From Mastigias papua (Eukaryota > Cnidaria > Scyphozoa > Rhizostomeae > Mastigiidae), in contig OZ025282.1 in assembly GCA_964019165.1 (NCBI GenBank), forward strand, positions 11,547,729-11,611,728: a stretch of DNA of 64,000 nucleotides. The letters run 5' to 3'. A program made the translations under genes and the position numbers. Of this stretch, positions 11,250 through 23,099 are shown in pieces (positions within the stretch are counted from its first letter, which is position 1; each line of letters starts with the position of its first letter). Below the pieces are notes generated by a model. It saw only the letters and a list, made by a program, of their open reading frames with translations, was not told the DNA's origin and made no database searches.

Positions 11250-12860
11250 GATATATATTTCATGTGCTTTCATATGGAATTTTGTAAATCTTGTAGGAAT
11301 TTTGCTTCCAGTGTTCTCAAAAGTTCTGGATACGTGTGCTAGGCTTTACAATGAAAAAGACCTTTATTCTGACTTCAGCAGTATTTCGCAACTATTATTG
11401 CAGATTCTTACTTGGGAAAGTGAGGCCTATCGATCGATTGAAACACTGGATGCGTTTTACCATCCCTCTTTATGATCGACAAAATTTTAGATATTTTGGA
11501 GCTAAATGCTGGATGAAATGCTAATTACGTTTGACCAAGACTCTAGAGTAAACCTGACAGTACTGATGATCAATTTGGTGGCATTCCAGCAGCAATTTCG
11601 TCCTCATCAACTCAATAAAATGATTTGATCAAAGCGAAATACGTTATCTTGTCTGTGATCTTCGCTTTTCATATATGTTGCCCGAATTCTTTGATTCTGG
11701 GTTTGGGGGAAAGGATCTTTGGAACCAGGAAGATAGCACGCTTCTCGCTGGTGTGGAAATTCGAAAAAATTTATTATATATCCCTGACATAAGGAGTCTC
11801 TGTATTGATAGCTGGAAAGGAAGCCTCAAATATGTTCCTGTTTACTATGCTATTGTTATGTTGTTTCTATTGCATTGCTTTGTTCGTTCTTTTAATGTTT
11901 AGAAGGCGTAGTAATATGTATTGTAATTGGCTATATTCGTGGTTGCCTAGAGACGGAGAGGGAGGTTTTCTGGAGGAAGCATGGAGGTGAGAGTTATGGG
12001 AAGGAATTACATTTGGAGTTTTGAAATTTTCGTGAACTGAGAACAATTATTGGATTAGAAGTTGGGATTCCTTTTGGATACATTTATGTTGTTGCTGTTA
12101 CTGCTAATCTATTGCTGTACATACTTATTACATATAATACCCAATTGCTTTGTTCTGTTGCATTGGCCTATTTCTTACTGTGTACGCTTCGCCTGGGATT
12201 CGGATCGCACCTACCTTTTGCCAAATGATAAGTAACACATAAATATACAACACTAACCTGTATAGTTCAATCCCCATTGGCTATTCCGAGACAGACAAGT
12301 AGAACTACGAATGCATAAGGAAAATACTAAAACTTATACAGTGCAATGATAAAGCACGTGGATCATCTGTTCCAATTTAAAAATGGTGACTATTTGCTTG
12401 GAATCAGTAATGGCAAAATTGTACTTCTAAATTTTGATAAAAGTGACATATTGGCTAAGCTCCAACTATGACCATAGTCAAGTGGCGAATGGTCGTAACT
12501 TTTGACAGTGTAATCATATACCTTTCAAAGCTATAGTAAACCAGTAAAAACATGTCTAATTGTAAGGCAGAATGGTTCAAGTTAACAATTAGTTCCATTT
12601 GAAAATTAATTGGAAGAATAGTGTTGGAAACCATTCCCATTCGAAATTACTTCAAAAGTAGAAATAAAACCTTGTTATAGGGTCCCTAAGTAGCTGAATC
12701 CCAGCATGGTGGAAGCGTCCAATTCTTTTACATACCGCTTGACTTATGTAAGTTTCATATGAAACAGCCTTCAAGTGGGTAACTTGTTTCTCACTGAAGG
12801 GGACACAATTGTGAAAGAAACTTGAAAGCTGTATCATTGCTGGCATTTCTTCGAGGAAAC
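11250..12860. other. No confirmed feature; several open frames of uncertain meaning
   Basis: Plus frames at 11179-11475, 11675-11902 and 11805-11990 are open but match nothing I know. 11490-11610 is the repeat described for 10175-11140. The remainder is AT-rich with no coding signal I can support. Confidence 0.3.
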
Positions 12861-12865
12861 TTACC

Positions 12866-12923
12866 GTAGTAGAGACAGGGCTACGGTTAGGAGGATCTGG
12901 CTGAGATGCTTCAAATATTCCTC
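12866..12923 (-). CDS. Candidate small exon, gene B downstream end
   Basis: A strong donor (ACTACG|GTAAGT, GT at 12865-12864) ends an open segment whose best frame is EASQPDPPNRSPVSTT. That hydrophilic Pro/Ser-rich stretch is of the same character as the gene B exons upstream. The acceptor is weak (TTGAG|A at ~12923) and the entry phase (one base) does not join directly to the previous known exon, which ends in phase 0. A missing exon would have to lie between. Kept as a candidate only. Confidence 0.3.
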
Positions 12924-12929
12924 TCAATT

Positions 12930-13760
12930 ACCAACATTGCAGAAATTGCAACAACGAACACATAAATATAACATATATATATAATAGACATCTCGCACAA
13001 CATCATAATCTGAAAATGGTTAAGCTACTCTAAACTTCTTGGCATAAAATGTTTTGGAGCTGCTAATCAAACACATTCACCATGCCATTTACATCAAAGT
13101 ACTATAAGAGTTACCAATGCATGCGAGGATATCAGCTACATAATTTCACGTCATTTTTTTGACGAGATTGGCTCACACTTCTTCTCTTAACTCAAATATC
13201 CACCTGTTCAGTAGCCAATGTTGCAATGTTCTATCTCAATCTCTTTCAGCAATGAGACAAACGCTTTGGCATTACAAATTGCGATTCTAGGTCCTGTCGC
13301 AAGGGGACAAAGTACCTTCAAACGTAAACTAAATTATGACCATTGAGGTTTCCTTACTGAGTAAATATGCAAAGTACTCGTAACGAGGATAAACACAATG
13401 GAATACAACAATGATTTAGTAATAAGTATCTGATCAAAACCAAAAGTAAGTTTAAGATGATACTTACAGAGTCAATAACAGGGCGTATTCAAACGATAAT
13501 ACATAACACAGGGCAGGAAAGCTCAAACTTTTACTCTTCCTTTTTATATGTTAATTCAATGAAGTCTTCTGAGTTGATATGTGTTTTGGGCAAAGATTTG
13601 TAGATCTAAAACATAGACTTACACTTCTAAGCACTCTCACAGGAATGTGGAAATATATTTGAAGTTTGCAGAAAAGTAAGATCAATTGCATCAAATGAAA
13701 TTTCAATTATATGCTTGTTGAATGGTAAATAAGTACATATATTCACACGCGCGTGCACCC
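12930..13760. other. No confirmed feature
   Basis: AT-rich. Minus-strand donor-like sites occur at 13474-13469 (GACTCT|GTAAGT) and 13614-13609 (AGAAGT|GTAAGT), but no convincing acceptor and open frame pair with them. Confidence 0.3.
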
Positions 13761-13764
13761 GCAC

Positions 13765-13888
<124 letters not shown>

Positions 13889-13965
13889 TAAGTATATAAA
13901 TATTTATCAATAGTATATAAATATTTATCAATAGAAAATGAAAAATATCCTTTCCATAAATCTAG

Positions 13966-13992
13966 ACGTTTCGATAAATATCTTCACCAGTA
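13966..13992 (-). ncRNA. Hammerhead-like core beside a (TA)n array
   Basis: Minus strand: CTGGTGA, then A, a GAT-ATTT-ATC hairpin, then GAAACGTC. It lies ~80 bases from the (TA)n array. It matches the order of the hammerhead core (CUGANGA, stem II, GAAA, then a UH cleavage dinucleotide; here GUC follows) except for G in place of A at the fourth base of CTGA and one extra A before stem II. Activity is unproven; compare the copies at 26108, 26648 and 53521. Confidence 0.3.
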
Positions 13993-13999
13993 CTAATTT

Positions 14000-14440
14000 T
14001 ACAATGACACTGGACCTGCTTAAATTATTATCTATCTAACAATTGGGTGACAATGAGTATTACCTAGGGGGTAGTGTTGTTACGAACTGTTACGAAAATT
14101 TAGGTTGGTGGGGCCATAGCTCTTTTATTGACTTCGGAATGTTTTATTAACTATTACTTTGGAAGAGTCTAATAACAGAAGCAATCACCAAGGTCATAGT
14201 TATTTCAAAGCTTGGGACAGACGTCTCTGAGAAATAGAGATAGCATTTCAGTGCATAAAAGGAATCTTCACATATGCAGTCATTGATAGGGGGACCTAAA
14301 GGCTCAAAATGTTATGAAACAGGAGGCAAGGGGGTGGATGGTGCTAGATTTCTTACAATGTGTTTCAAAGGGTAGGAGGGGTGGTTCAACAAGGCGAATT
14401 TTGGTGTTGTGTAATTATTGAATGACCCCTTAATGGTTAT
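14000..14440. other. No feature seen
   Basis: No coding signal. The right side may already be the left edge of the hAT relic, since 'aaggggtcgggagcctgtggctcgcgag' begins at 14444. Confidence 0.35.
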
Positions 14441-14443
14441 AGA

Positions 14444-15365
14444 AGGGGTCGGGAGCCTGTGGCTCGCGAGTTGCTGAAGTGATGTCGCTTGTCATTCGAG
14501 CAGTCAACTTTATTGTTGCCCGAGCTTTAAATGATGGCCAGTTTAAAGCACTGCTGGATGAAGTTGGGAATAATTATCCCGATATGGTTTTGCACAGTAA
14601 TGTGCGCTGGCTGTCAAGAGGGAAGTGCTTAGCCGTTTTGCGGCTTGCCTGAGTGAAATTCGGACTTTTCAACAAATGAAAGACATCGAGCATCCCGAGC
14701 TAGCAGATGCTGAAGGCTCCTCAAGTTTTACTATCTAGTGGACATGACTAAAGATCTGAACCAACTCAATGTGAATTGGAAATACAGTCTTATCCTTTCA
14801 GCAAGTAGATTTTGCACTTGAAAACAAGCTGGAAATTTTCGCTGTTGATATTCAGACCGGTCGTTTACTGCACTTTGAAAAACTGGATGAATTTAAAGAT
14901 TCGTGCACAGCAATTGACTCTGCGTAACATTTTGATCACCAGCAGCTGGCAGGTTTCACATCTAATCTCCTGCAGTCATTTAAAGCACACTTTGGTGACT
15001 TTCGTGAGCACACAAATTTTTTTAAATTCATCAGTCCTCAGACATATGGGTGAATATGTTCAAGTCACTGAATGACGATCTGGAAAGACTTGCACGAGAG
15101 CTAGCAGAACTGGCAAGTAAACACAAATGGATTGATATGAAAAAGCTTCAACAAGAAGACCAGCTGATTGTGAAAACGTGGAATGCACTTCCCGTTATAT
15201 ACAAAACACTCTGCCGTGTGAGTCTTGTCGCATTGTCCATGTTTGGCTCCTCGTATGCCTGCGAACAGTCGTTCCCACACCTAAAGAACATTAAAACCAA
15301 CCTGCGGTCACATTTAACAGACGGAAACCTAAACGCCTGCATGAAGCTTAACCTCACCACGTAAC
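14444..15365 (+). pseudogene. hAT transposase relic (ZBED/SCAND3-like), with a terminal repeat trace
   Basis: The plus strand shows pieces of a hAT transposase: LHSNVRWLSRG (the usual 'HxxVRWLSRG' block of the RNase H-like fold) near 14595, and a 104-codon frame at 15050-15364 ending with LSMFGSSYACEQSFPHLKNI and LTDGNLNACMKLNLTT. That is the C-terminal dimerisation region of hATs of the ZBED/SCAND3/GTF2IRD2 kind. The start GGGGTCGGGAGCCTGTGGCTC (14448 on) resembles hAT termini. Stops and shifts are frequent between blocks, and the N-terminal zinc finger and catalytic residues are not seen. Dead copy. Confidence 0.75.
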
Positions 15366-15720
15366 AGCCAGACTACAAAGCTAGCAGTAAAACTATGCAG
15401 CACCAAAATTCGCATTAGAATCTAAAATTAGAATCTAAAATTGCCGGTTTTCTCTTCTATTTACCTGTTGTCGGCATTAAAAATATATACATATGGCTCT
15501 CATAGAATTAGATTTTAAAATATGTGGGATTTTTGGCTCTCTCTGATTAAAAGAACATTTTATGGTATGAAAGGAGGAGCAAGGCATGTGCATGTGTGCG
15601 TGTGTGCGTGTGTGTGTTTGTGTGGTTTTGTATGTATGTGGCCCCTTACATTCATGTAGAATGCTGCTTTTATCAGGGGAAATACACTAATGTAAATCTT
15701 TGACAAGTGACTCATTCCAT
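15366..15720. other. Intron or intergenic; includes a (TG)n-like tract
   Basis: 15587-15640 is an imperfect GTGTGC/GTGTGT tract. 'ggctctctctg' at 15535 may be the right end of the hAT relic. No coding signal. Confidence 0.4.
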
Positions 15721-15724
15721 TTAC

Positions 15725-15995
15725 CTGGTGAAGATTTCTGGTTTCTGTGCTGCTACTGGATTTAGGTAAGAAATTTTGGCTTCTATCTTGGAAATTTGAC
15801 ATAAAGAGACGGCTATCATTCACAGCAGGAAAATCGGCAATTGAATCAATTTCTCGTCTTACTTCCTGAAGTTGACTTTCTTGGATGTTTGTTGTTGAGC
15901 TACTCTCGTCTGATGATGAAGGATTAAGATCGAAGAGAGCATGGTCATAGCGTAATCTCTTTACAGTAGCAGAAACTATTGGCTGTAATCCTTGG
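15725..15995 (-). CDS. Gene B exon (271 bp), hydrophilic Ser/Asp-rich
   Basis: A minus-strand exon bounded by a pyrimidine-containing acceptor (TTGCTCTTTAG|C) and a consensus donor (CACCAG|GTAAAT). It is open in one frame for 90 codons: it enters with one base completing a codon and leaves in phase 0. The peptide starts QGLQPIVSATVKRLRY and continues with Ser/Asp/Glu-rich, low-hydrophobicity sequence (PSSSDESSSTTN, then EVRREIDSIADF). No domain recognised; a cytosolic disordered segment is likely. Its entry phase matches the exit phase of the exon at 17066-17269. The frame runs open past the donor, into a CA-rich tract, which I take as intron. Confidence 0.6.
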
Positions 15996-15999
15996 CTAA

Positions 16000-17060
16000 A
16001 GAGCAATATATATACAAGCAAAAGCATACATTTTTTATCAAGTAAATATGATAAGCTTTTCAATATAATAATTCCTTAGGTAGATTGCAATTCCCATAGT
16101 TGCTATAGTAGAATAACATTGTTGCGAAATAAAGGCAATTACGTAAGCTTGAGGATCAGACTGTGTCTAAAACAGAGAGAGCAACACATTATTTGTGTTC
16201 AAATTCTTTGCATATAGACTTATGAGACTTTCTTCTTTGCACTGATTGTTCCTGCAGTTGCCAGTATTGTGAAAGTTCTACTAAAACATTTCAAATAAAG
16301 ATCCAGAGCATAAATTATCAACGAGCAGAATAACGATAAAACATAGCTACTAGATCAAAAAAGCATAAGATAGGAATTGTTCTCAAACAAAGGTAATCAA
16401 TGTTGCAATAGTCCACGGTCAAGAATTCATGGTCCATTGGCGAGATATGCAAACTTCTAATCTGGTGTTGTAATCATAATAATCATATTCTAACAGCCAT
16501 GTAATATGCACAGATAAATATATTACTTTTCCTTATGTTACTTTTAAGACAGTGCAGTACTGACTATGTGATAGAGGGTCACTGAAATAGATGTGAAATT
16601 TCCATGCAACTTCACTTTAGGAATGCAATGGGTCGTTTACTGCAGCTGGGGCACTACTTGTGTTTCGGTGTAATGCCTTATTCAGCGCCAAGCATTCTAT
16701 AATAGTAAATTCTGCCAAGAATTTAAAATTACACAGCTGCACCATTGTACCTCGACAGTTTGGTAGAAAAGAGTAGGAGATTCTTTCACAGTGCTAATGA
16801 AACTCAATGGAATTCCATGGTGCTTCTTACAGCCGTTTACCGTAAATGCGAATATATAAATTCAAACAAACAAATAAATTTTTTTCATATTTTTATATAT
16901 AACTGAAGAGATAAATTAATGAGAAAGAACTATTGAAAGCCACAAAAGAAAACTGTGAATGCAGATAGTTAACGAGATCTTACAAGGACGTAGCATATTG
17001 ATAGGGAAATCTAAAATAAATGAATACAGTTGAAAAGTTAATTAGCTTGATATTACATCA
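16000..17060. other. Gene B intron; nothing else seen
   Basis: AT-rich with no supportable frame. A plus-strand segment 16080-16152 has exon-like ends (CTTAG| and TAC|GTAAGC) but is short and isolated, and I do not call it. Confidence 0.35.
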
Positions 17061-17065
17061 ATCAC

Positions 17066-17269
17066 CTTCGGTATTTATGGTACTTCATTTTTATGTGCTG
17101 TAAATGAGAATTGATATCAACTGATGGCTGCTTTGTAGTATCCACTGTATCAGTATACATTTTTCTCCTTGTTTCAATCAGTTTGGATGGATGTGGAAGC
17201 AATGACAGTTTTGGTGATCTCCACTTACTGTGCTTGTGTATCTTGATGTTACTGGATGCTTTGAAGCCA
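17066..17269 (-). CDS. Gene B exon (204 bp), basic segment
   Basis: Minus-strand segment open for 67 codons from GFKASSNIKIHKHSKW through LSLLPHPSKLIETRRKMY to LQHIKMKYHKYR. The acceptor region is CACCTTTTAGAG. Using the second AG (exon from 17269) gives an entry of one base that fits the exon at 20471-20584. The first AG (17271) would give phase 0. The donor AG|GTGATT leaves two bases, which fit the next exon at 15995. If the donor is not used, the frame ends two codons later with TGA, so a terminal exon is possible. Rich in Lys, Arg and His; no domain recognised. Confidence 0.5.
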
Positions 17270-17274
17270 CTCTA

Positions 17275-19145
17275 AAAGGTGATGAATACTTGTGTATTAA
17301 CAACAGAATTCATTGTCTATTCACTTTTTAATCAATCCATGTATGCTTCCTTCTACGTTCTCTAAGGTCATATCACTTTGAATACTCAAATCTGAGTCGA
17401 AGGGTCAATACACCGGATTCGCCAATATAGGATGCTTACCAAATGGTATCAGATATTACAGAGTAAAATGTATATGAGTGAATAAACTCGCTGTTAATCC
17501 CTCACAAACAGTATTTGTGATTAAAAGGACTCCAACTGAACACTGGATGCCCAGGCCTTCTAGAGATATTTGAGCTGAAATTTTCGGCTATGAAATGGAA
17601 GGATAAAATTAGACTTCATGAGGTTATAGTTGATGAGAGCCTGAACTGGAGAAAGTAGTTGTTTACATGAACTAAAAGTACTAAAAGTAGAATTAGTGGA
17701 AAATCTCCTTGCTTTAAAGGGGCTAAAAATGCAATGGCACGAAACCAGTTATGCAGTGTGTAATACGGTCTCATATGGTGAGTTACTGGGAGGAAGGGGG
17801 GGGGGGGTAGCTTACACAAAAAACTATAAACTAAAAACTAAATTCTTCAAAGACCAGCTGTTTTGATAGTCAAAAATGAAAATTTAACGATATTTTCAAG
17901 ACAGTATTGTCCACGCGTTCACGTCTAAATTGTCTAATACTTTGTTCCAAAGAGAATAGAAACTTAATCTCACAATTGTGTATTCGACTTTAGCTTGGCT
18001 CTGTAGAATAGTAGTCTTGGGTTTCAATGCCCTGTTGAGACAAAAATTAATTTGTTGTAGTTCTTGACATAATACTCAAACAAGCAAAAGCAGTGAATTT
18101 TAATATGTTCACATAATAAGCTCATAAACATACTATTCAACTATAGTTTGAAATAGAAAGTGGAATGCGGATCCTATTTGTTGAGCAAAATGTAGCTATC
18201 TGCTGATGATAATAATCCTTGGATATAGCATGGACTGTGCACATACATGGAATAGAAGACGCAATATAAAAAATAACTTGTAAAAAGGAACTGGAAAAGA
18301 ACTTCAACAGCCGAACACAAATAACTTTACAACGTCGTTGCTCATCTTTGGCGGAGATCTTTCTGCTTATGAATACAGTCAAACCCGCGTAATTCAGATC
18401 AAGCATCCTGGTTTTGATGTATTCCGGACAGAATTGCCAATTCCATTTAAATTCCTATGAAAACATCTAAATTGCTTTTGATTACCCTAATTTCCTAGTA
18501 TGGTTCAATGCAAAAACTGTACCATATATTTCGGTTCATTTAGCATAAACTCTTGGACAGACAAATATATGAAAAATATATAAATACAGCTAAGTAAGTC
18601 AAGGGTGAAACTGATGTTCCAATGAGTCGTATTTTAGTTAAATTCAGCTCCTCAAAAGTATTTTGAATGCTTTTAAAAATTTTTTGCAGCTAGAGAGTTC
18701 CCTGTTGGTAACAGGGACGTGGTTTCAAGTTGTTAACTCCAAACAGAAGCTTTATCGCGTACCCACAGTTATTCATTGGAGTTTGAACATCCATTCAGTT
18801 TCTTGTTACCTAAATTGAGTAGGTATTTCTAACTTTATATCTATCCCAAAGGCTGTCAGGCAAACCTTATTCATCATTTTATGGGTCAACGAGTTACTTG
18901 ATCAGTGATTTTCATTTTTGCATTGGAGTAGGCTCTATTTTGAAGACGTTGAAGTGGTTCTACTATCATACCATATGACGTCATCATATCGTAAATGAAT
19001 CTCCACTAGGTCATAGTAGATGGTAACCAGCTAGGATTATGGGACGATATTCATTAGTTTCTTTGGAGATAATATTCATCCAGAGATCTTCCGTTCGTTA
19101 TTCAATTCAAGTCGCGAAAAACAATAAAAGTATCATAATCATCAA
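17275..19145. other. Gene B intron; nothing else seen
   Basis: AT-rich. A run of 12 G at about 17796-17807. No exon, RNA gene or mobile element I can support. Confidence 0.4.
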
Positions 19146-19149
19146 GCGC

Positions 19150-19400
19150 AGGTACAAAGGGGGCCCCGGGGAGTCATGGTTCCTCAAACGGCAATGTTTC
19201 GTATAGCAAAATTTGCGCTCAGAGATGTGCCAAATGAATTAAATAAAAAAATGAATAAGAAGAAATGAATTGAGGATTTTGTATTACACTCCAAAAGTTT
19301 CAGAATACCATGGCTGAGAAAAACCCTTCCACAACTTTTTCCGATATGACCCCCCCCCACCACAAAACCAAACTCTGGATCCACCATTGATAAGCATGGA
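19150..19400. mobile_element. Possible degraded DNA-transposon fragment
   Basis: Minus strand reads GGTGGATCCAGAGTTTGG, then a run of G and GTCATATCGG from ~19390 down. At the other end 'gggggccccgggg' (19159-19171) gives a G/C-rich edge. The pairing of 'GGTGGATCCAG' with a G-rich interior is common in hAT-type MITEs; exact ends and target duplication were not found. Confidence 0.25.
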
Positions 19401-20465
19401 GGTTGTCGACAGTGGTGTTGGCACGGGTTGGACTGAGCTGTAGCCATCCAGTTTTCATAGAGATTGAGTTTCTATATCGTCAGAGTAGTTTCATCTCTAG
19501 AAACGTGTGAAGTTTCCGATGTATGGACTTACTTTATAAGATTAATCTATAAAAAATGAAGGCTGAAAATTGCTGAAATTTAGGAATAAATAAGAATGCT
19601 GCAAGGTTCAAGCTTCATCAAGGCTTTGATAGCTTGTTTATTTGAATTTTCTTTGGAATGCAATACAATTGTGAGCTTCACTTATAAGGTCTTTGAGTCA
19701 CTATATCTTAATGCAACTCAGCAACTCAGCAACTCTTTCGGTGAATGTTCGTTAGACAACTTTTGAGTAAAGAATATAGTCTATACGAACATTAATTCTC
19801 AAGTTCGCTAAAATTTAAAAATGATTTAAGACTATTCTTAAGCTCGAAATAAAATTTAGAATATTGAGATTTAGCGAAAAATGAGGTATCGCTCTAAAAA
19901 GGTGTGCATCATTACTAGAAATCTGCGTAGTACTAAAGTGAGCAACATTGTTTGGTAATTTTATTCAACAGTGATATGTTTTGTAAAAAATATTTTATTC
20001 AGTTACACATTCCCATAGTTCTACATCATGCAATACAAGGCAGACTAAGTAGCATAAAACGGATGCTTCAATAATTTTGTTAATCCATTCTTTACTAATT
20101 TCCTTCTCAAAATGACATTTGGAAGGTAACTATTGCCAGAAGGGTGTATTTCTCTGTGATCCCAATTAAAAGCATGCAGTTAGCAATTGAATAAGTTATT
20201 TTTTTAAAAAAGAGGAAAGTCTGAAACATGCTCTATCATAAGTATTGTAAATGTTGTCCGAAGATGTTCTTCAAAGCTGGTATTGATCACGAAGCCTTTC
20301 TATCAAAAGTGTCCCAGCTCTAATGTTAGATTTGAAAGCTCATAGGCGCCGTAGAACATCTATGCAATAGATAAGCACAGAATTGCAGTCCTCCTCTTTC
20401 CAAATAATCACAATGAATTCTGTTATAACTTTGATAGAAAGCATGTTCATGGAAGCAATGAAATG
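19400..20465. other. Gene B intron; nothing else seen
   Basis: AT-rich, no coding or RNA signal I can support. Confidence 0.4.
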
Positions 20466-20470
20466 CCTAC

Positions 20471-20584
20471 CCTTCAACTGAATTATTTGCATTCTGAAGA
20501 GGAATATCATCATATACGACTTTATCACTAATGCTGATTTGGGGCTGTTCTTCATCTTCGTGTCTAGAAACTCTTCTAGAAGCC
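20471..20584 (-). CDS. Gene B exon (114 bp) with a VYDDIPLQ segment
   Basis: Bounded by acceptor TTATTTTAG|G and donor GAAGG|GTAGGC on the minus strand. The chosen frame gives 37 codons: ASRRVSRHEDEEQPQISISD then KVVYDDIPLQNANNSVE. It enters with one base and leaves with two, matching both neighbours (22501 upstream, 17269 downstream). The frame listed by simple ATG-based reading of this region is a different one and has no such fit. Charged and probably cytosolic; 'YDDIPL' resembles a tyrosine-based sorting or docking motif, which is inference. Confidence 0.55.
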
Positions 20585-20589
20585 CTAAA

Positions 20590-22495
20590 ATAAATAACAT
20601 CAAGTAAGGAAATGCACTCACGCAAAGGATGGGAAGTGTATTTCGATTATTGTTAATTGAGTAAACTATTAGCATTCCAAAATGTAAATATGGCTCGAAA
20701 ACCAGGAAAAACTTATACTTTATGGTATTCTAAAAATGTTTTTAAACACTGATCAGACGATAAAGCATTGGATTTTCGCTCAGCATTCAATCAAATTATG
20801 AAACATTGAATGATAAATAAAAAATGAACGCAAATAGATAGCTAGAAAACAGGTATTGGAAGGAGTAATATTGCATTGTATTGACTACTGTCTTGATCAA
20901 GAGAGGAACACTGATTCTTTGTTCACTCTTCGTTTCGTTTAGATCCTAAGTAGAGTAGGCCTATCCATTTTCTTTCACCTTTCAGGTATTGCCAAAATCT
21001 TCATACTCTGTTGAATCAGATGCAAAATTTGATTTCGGTAAGAATCAAGATGAGTAAATACCGAATTATGTTATGATTACATAAGAATCGAAATTCCTTT
21101 TCCTTCTGGTAATATTATAGGGAAGTTTTGAAATTCATCCCATTATCTCTCAAAATAAGCGCAAGGCAACTGCTTTTCTAATGATTACAAGAGAAGTGCT
21201 CTACCTAGGGCAATTAGAAGTAATGTTACCATCTTCAGATAAGATTCTGTCTCCCTAAAAGCAAAGGAATTAAATGATGCTCACGCACGGGTGACTAGGG
21301 CCCCGTTCATACTATTCTGCTTTGAAACAAAAGCTGATGTGTTTAGCTCCATTTTTGGCTTTGCAATTACAGTAGCCCATACCAGAAACGGAGTAACTTC
21401 AACATGGAGGAAAACAGCTCTGCTTTTGGGAACAAAAACGAATGTAAATGAAAACGGAGTAATGTGAACATAGCCTAGGTATAAAAATGTGGTAATTTAA
21501 TAATGGTTCGTGTTTTGTTAGGACTACGCTCTTACATCTTGCAAGACATGCCCTTATCTTTCTTGAAACCCCATGTTGACTTCTCGATTTTGTTTAATCA
21601 TATATAAACACCAATGCCCGTTAAATTTTACTAGAATTACTTTCATCTCAAATCCTGTAATTCACATTCTCAAATCGAAGGCATATTTCGCATCTAAAAC
21701 AATGTGTAGGGCAATTCATGAATGCTAGAAGGTACACTGAATGCAACGCACTTTTGCTATCTTCTAAATAAAATTCCTAGACTAAGAATGCCTTACGTCC
21801 AAAGATTTAAACTAGGCGTACAGGAATCAGATGTAATAATTTTGCGTCAAGAGATCTATTTACTGCACTGCTGCTAAAGTCAGGACAGTATGAGAAGGCC
21901 CATTTGTCATCAGTTACCCGGAAACCATGCCCTAACTGGACTGATCGACTTATTTTAATATGACATGGGTTAATTGTTGTCCTATTGGATGCTCAATATT
22001 CTAGAAATTTATCCTTGAAAACTACTTGTCATTTTGGCCTACTCATTGTCCTCATAGATCTTCTTTTAGCTTTGAGTTTCCTACTAAATGACAACAGAAT
22101 GCTCCCAAAAATATTAATACTTCTTACGGAAGCATGCTCTGAAGACATTAAGAGACCAATAAGTTTAAAATTAACGCGCACTCAAACGTTAGATGGAAAA
22201 CTGAGCCTGTTTTGTATCAAAGACTTAATCACTTTTAGCTCAATTGCTTACAGGTGCTGTTTTTAATTGAAAATTTCCCTGGAGAGCAAGAAAGGAACGA
22301 TCTCAATAACAAACCAACGTTGCCCACAGAAAAAATCTCTAAAAAGGTAATTGGGAGTTTGTCGGCAAGGAATGATAAAGTAGCAAGTATTGGAAGCTAT
22401 TCTCGATCAAATGCCTCAATAATTTACTAATGACTGTTTGGACAGAATTCATTTTCGTAACTTATTGAAAAATTTGTAAACCTCTCTAGCAGTAA
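20590..22495. other. Gene B intron; opposite-strand exon-like segments not called
   Basis: Two plus-strand segments have good splice-like ends: 20986-21037 (CTTTCAG|…|GTAAGA) and 22254-22346 (CTTACAG|…|GTAATT). They lie between minus-strand exons and do not chain with each other, so I list them only as rejected candidates. Nothing else seen. Confidence 0.35.
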
Positions 22496-22500
22496 CTTAC

Positions 22501-22636
22501 CGTATGAAAGGTAATGGATTTCTTGAAGCAAACCTGCTTGATTCTGTTCTGTCTACAGAACTTGGATCTTCACCTCGTGTGCGCAAATCTTGTCTAGCCA
22601 ATTTGCATATGTGGTGCAACTCAGAGCTCTCTTGTC
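22501..22636 (-). CDS. Gene B exon (136 bp), charged Ser/Arg-rich
   Basis: The donor is strong (CATACG|GTAAGT). The proposed acceptor is CCAATGAAG|GA after a pyrimidine-rich run. The frame is open for 44 codons: QESSELHHICKLARQDLRTR, GEDPSSVDRTESSRFASR, ending NPLPFI. It enters with two bases and leaves with two, and the split Arg codon joins the exon at 20584. An in-frame ATG (22665) lies upstream after a TGA, so this could also be a first coding exon starting MCTNGILPLL. Not recognised. Confidence 0.5.
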
Positions 22637-22639
22637 CTT

Positions 22640-23095
22640 CATTGGATAATAATGGGAGGATGCCATTAGTGCACATTTGCAGTCAAGATTCTCTGCCCCT
22701 TCGTTTGTTTACTATTGTCCTATTTATCTTCTAAAGAGTCTGTCTAACTGGATAGAAGTGTTAAGCATAACGTCAGCAATAGCCCTATTCCCGCCTTTCA
22801 AAATACTCATTCCAGTTCACATTTTGTGAGCTATTTCGCTGTTGTCCAGTCCTCTTACGCTCCTCCGTTCGTCCAGGACATTGCCACTGATCTAAGTAAA
22901 AGACTACACCCTATTTTAAATCGGTGAACATTGCACGGTCAGCCAGTAAATCATTGAATGGTAAAAGTTGTACTAAAAAGAGGACAAACGTTGTAAGTCT
23001 GATTTGATATCGATTTCGGTAATATCCAGCAAGAGTGAGAATAAATGGAATTTAGGCATAATATAGGTGAAATATACTATTTTGATACAATTAGG
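22640..23095. other. No feature seen
   Basis: Between the gene B exon and a LINE 3' remnant; no coding or RNA signal. Confidence 0.35.
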
Positions 23096-23099
23096 AACG

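Noticed and set aside
20986..21037. Plus-strand exon-like segment (CACCTTTCAG|…|GTAAGA), 17 open codons
   Set aside because: Short, and it lies between well supported minus-strand exons. Its exit phase (1) does not match any other plus-strand candidate.
22254..22346. Plus-strand exon-like segment (TTGCTTACAG|…AAG|GTAATT) with 31 open codons
   Set aside because: Phase 0 to 0 and isolated between minus-strand exons; the same bases also give good minus-strand splice-like sites, which shows how easily such pairs arise here.
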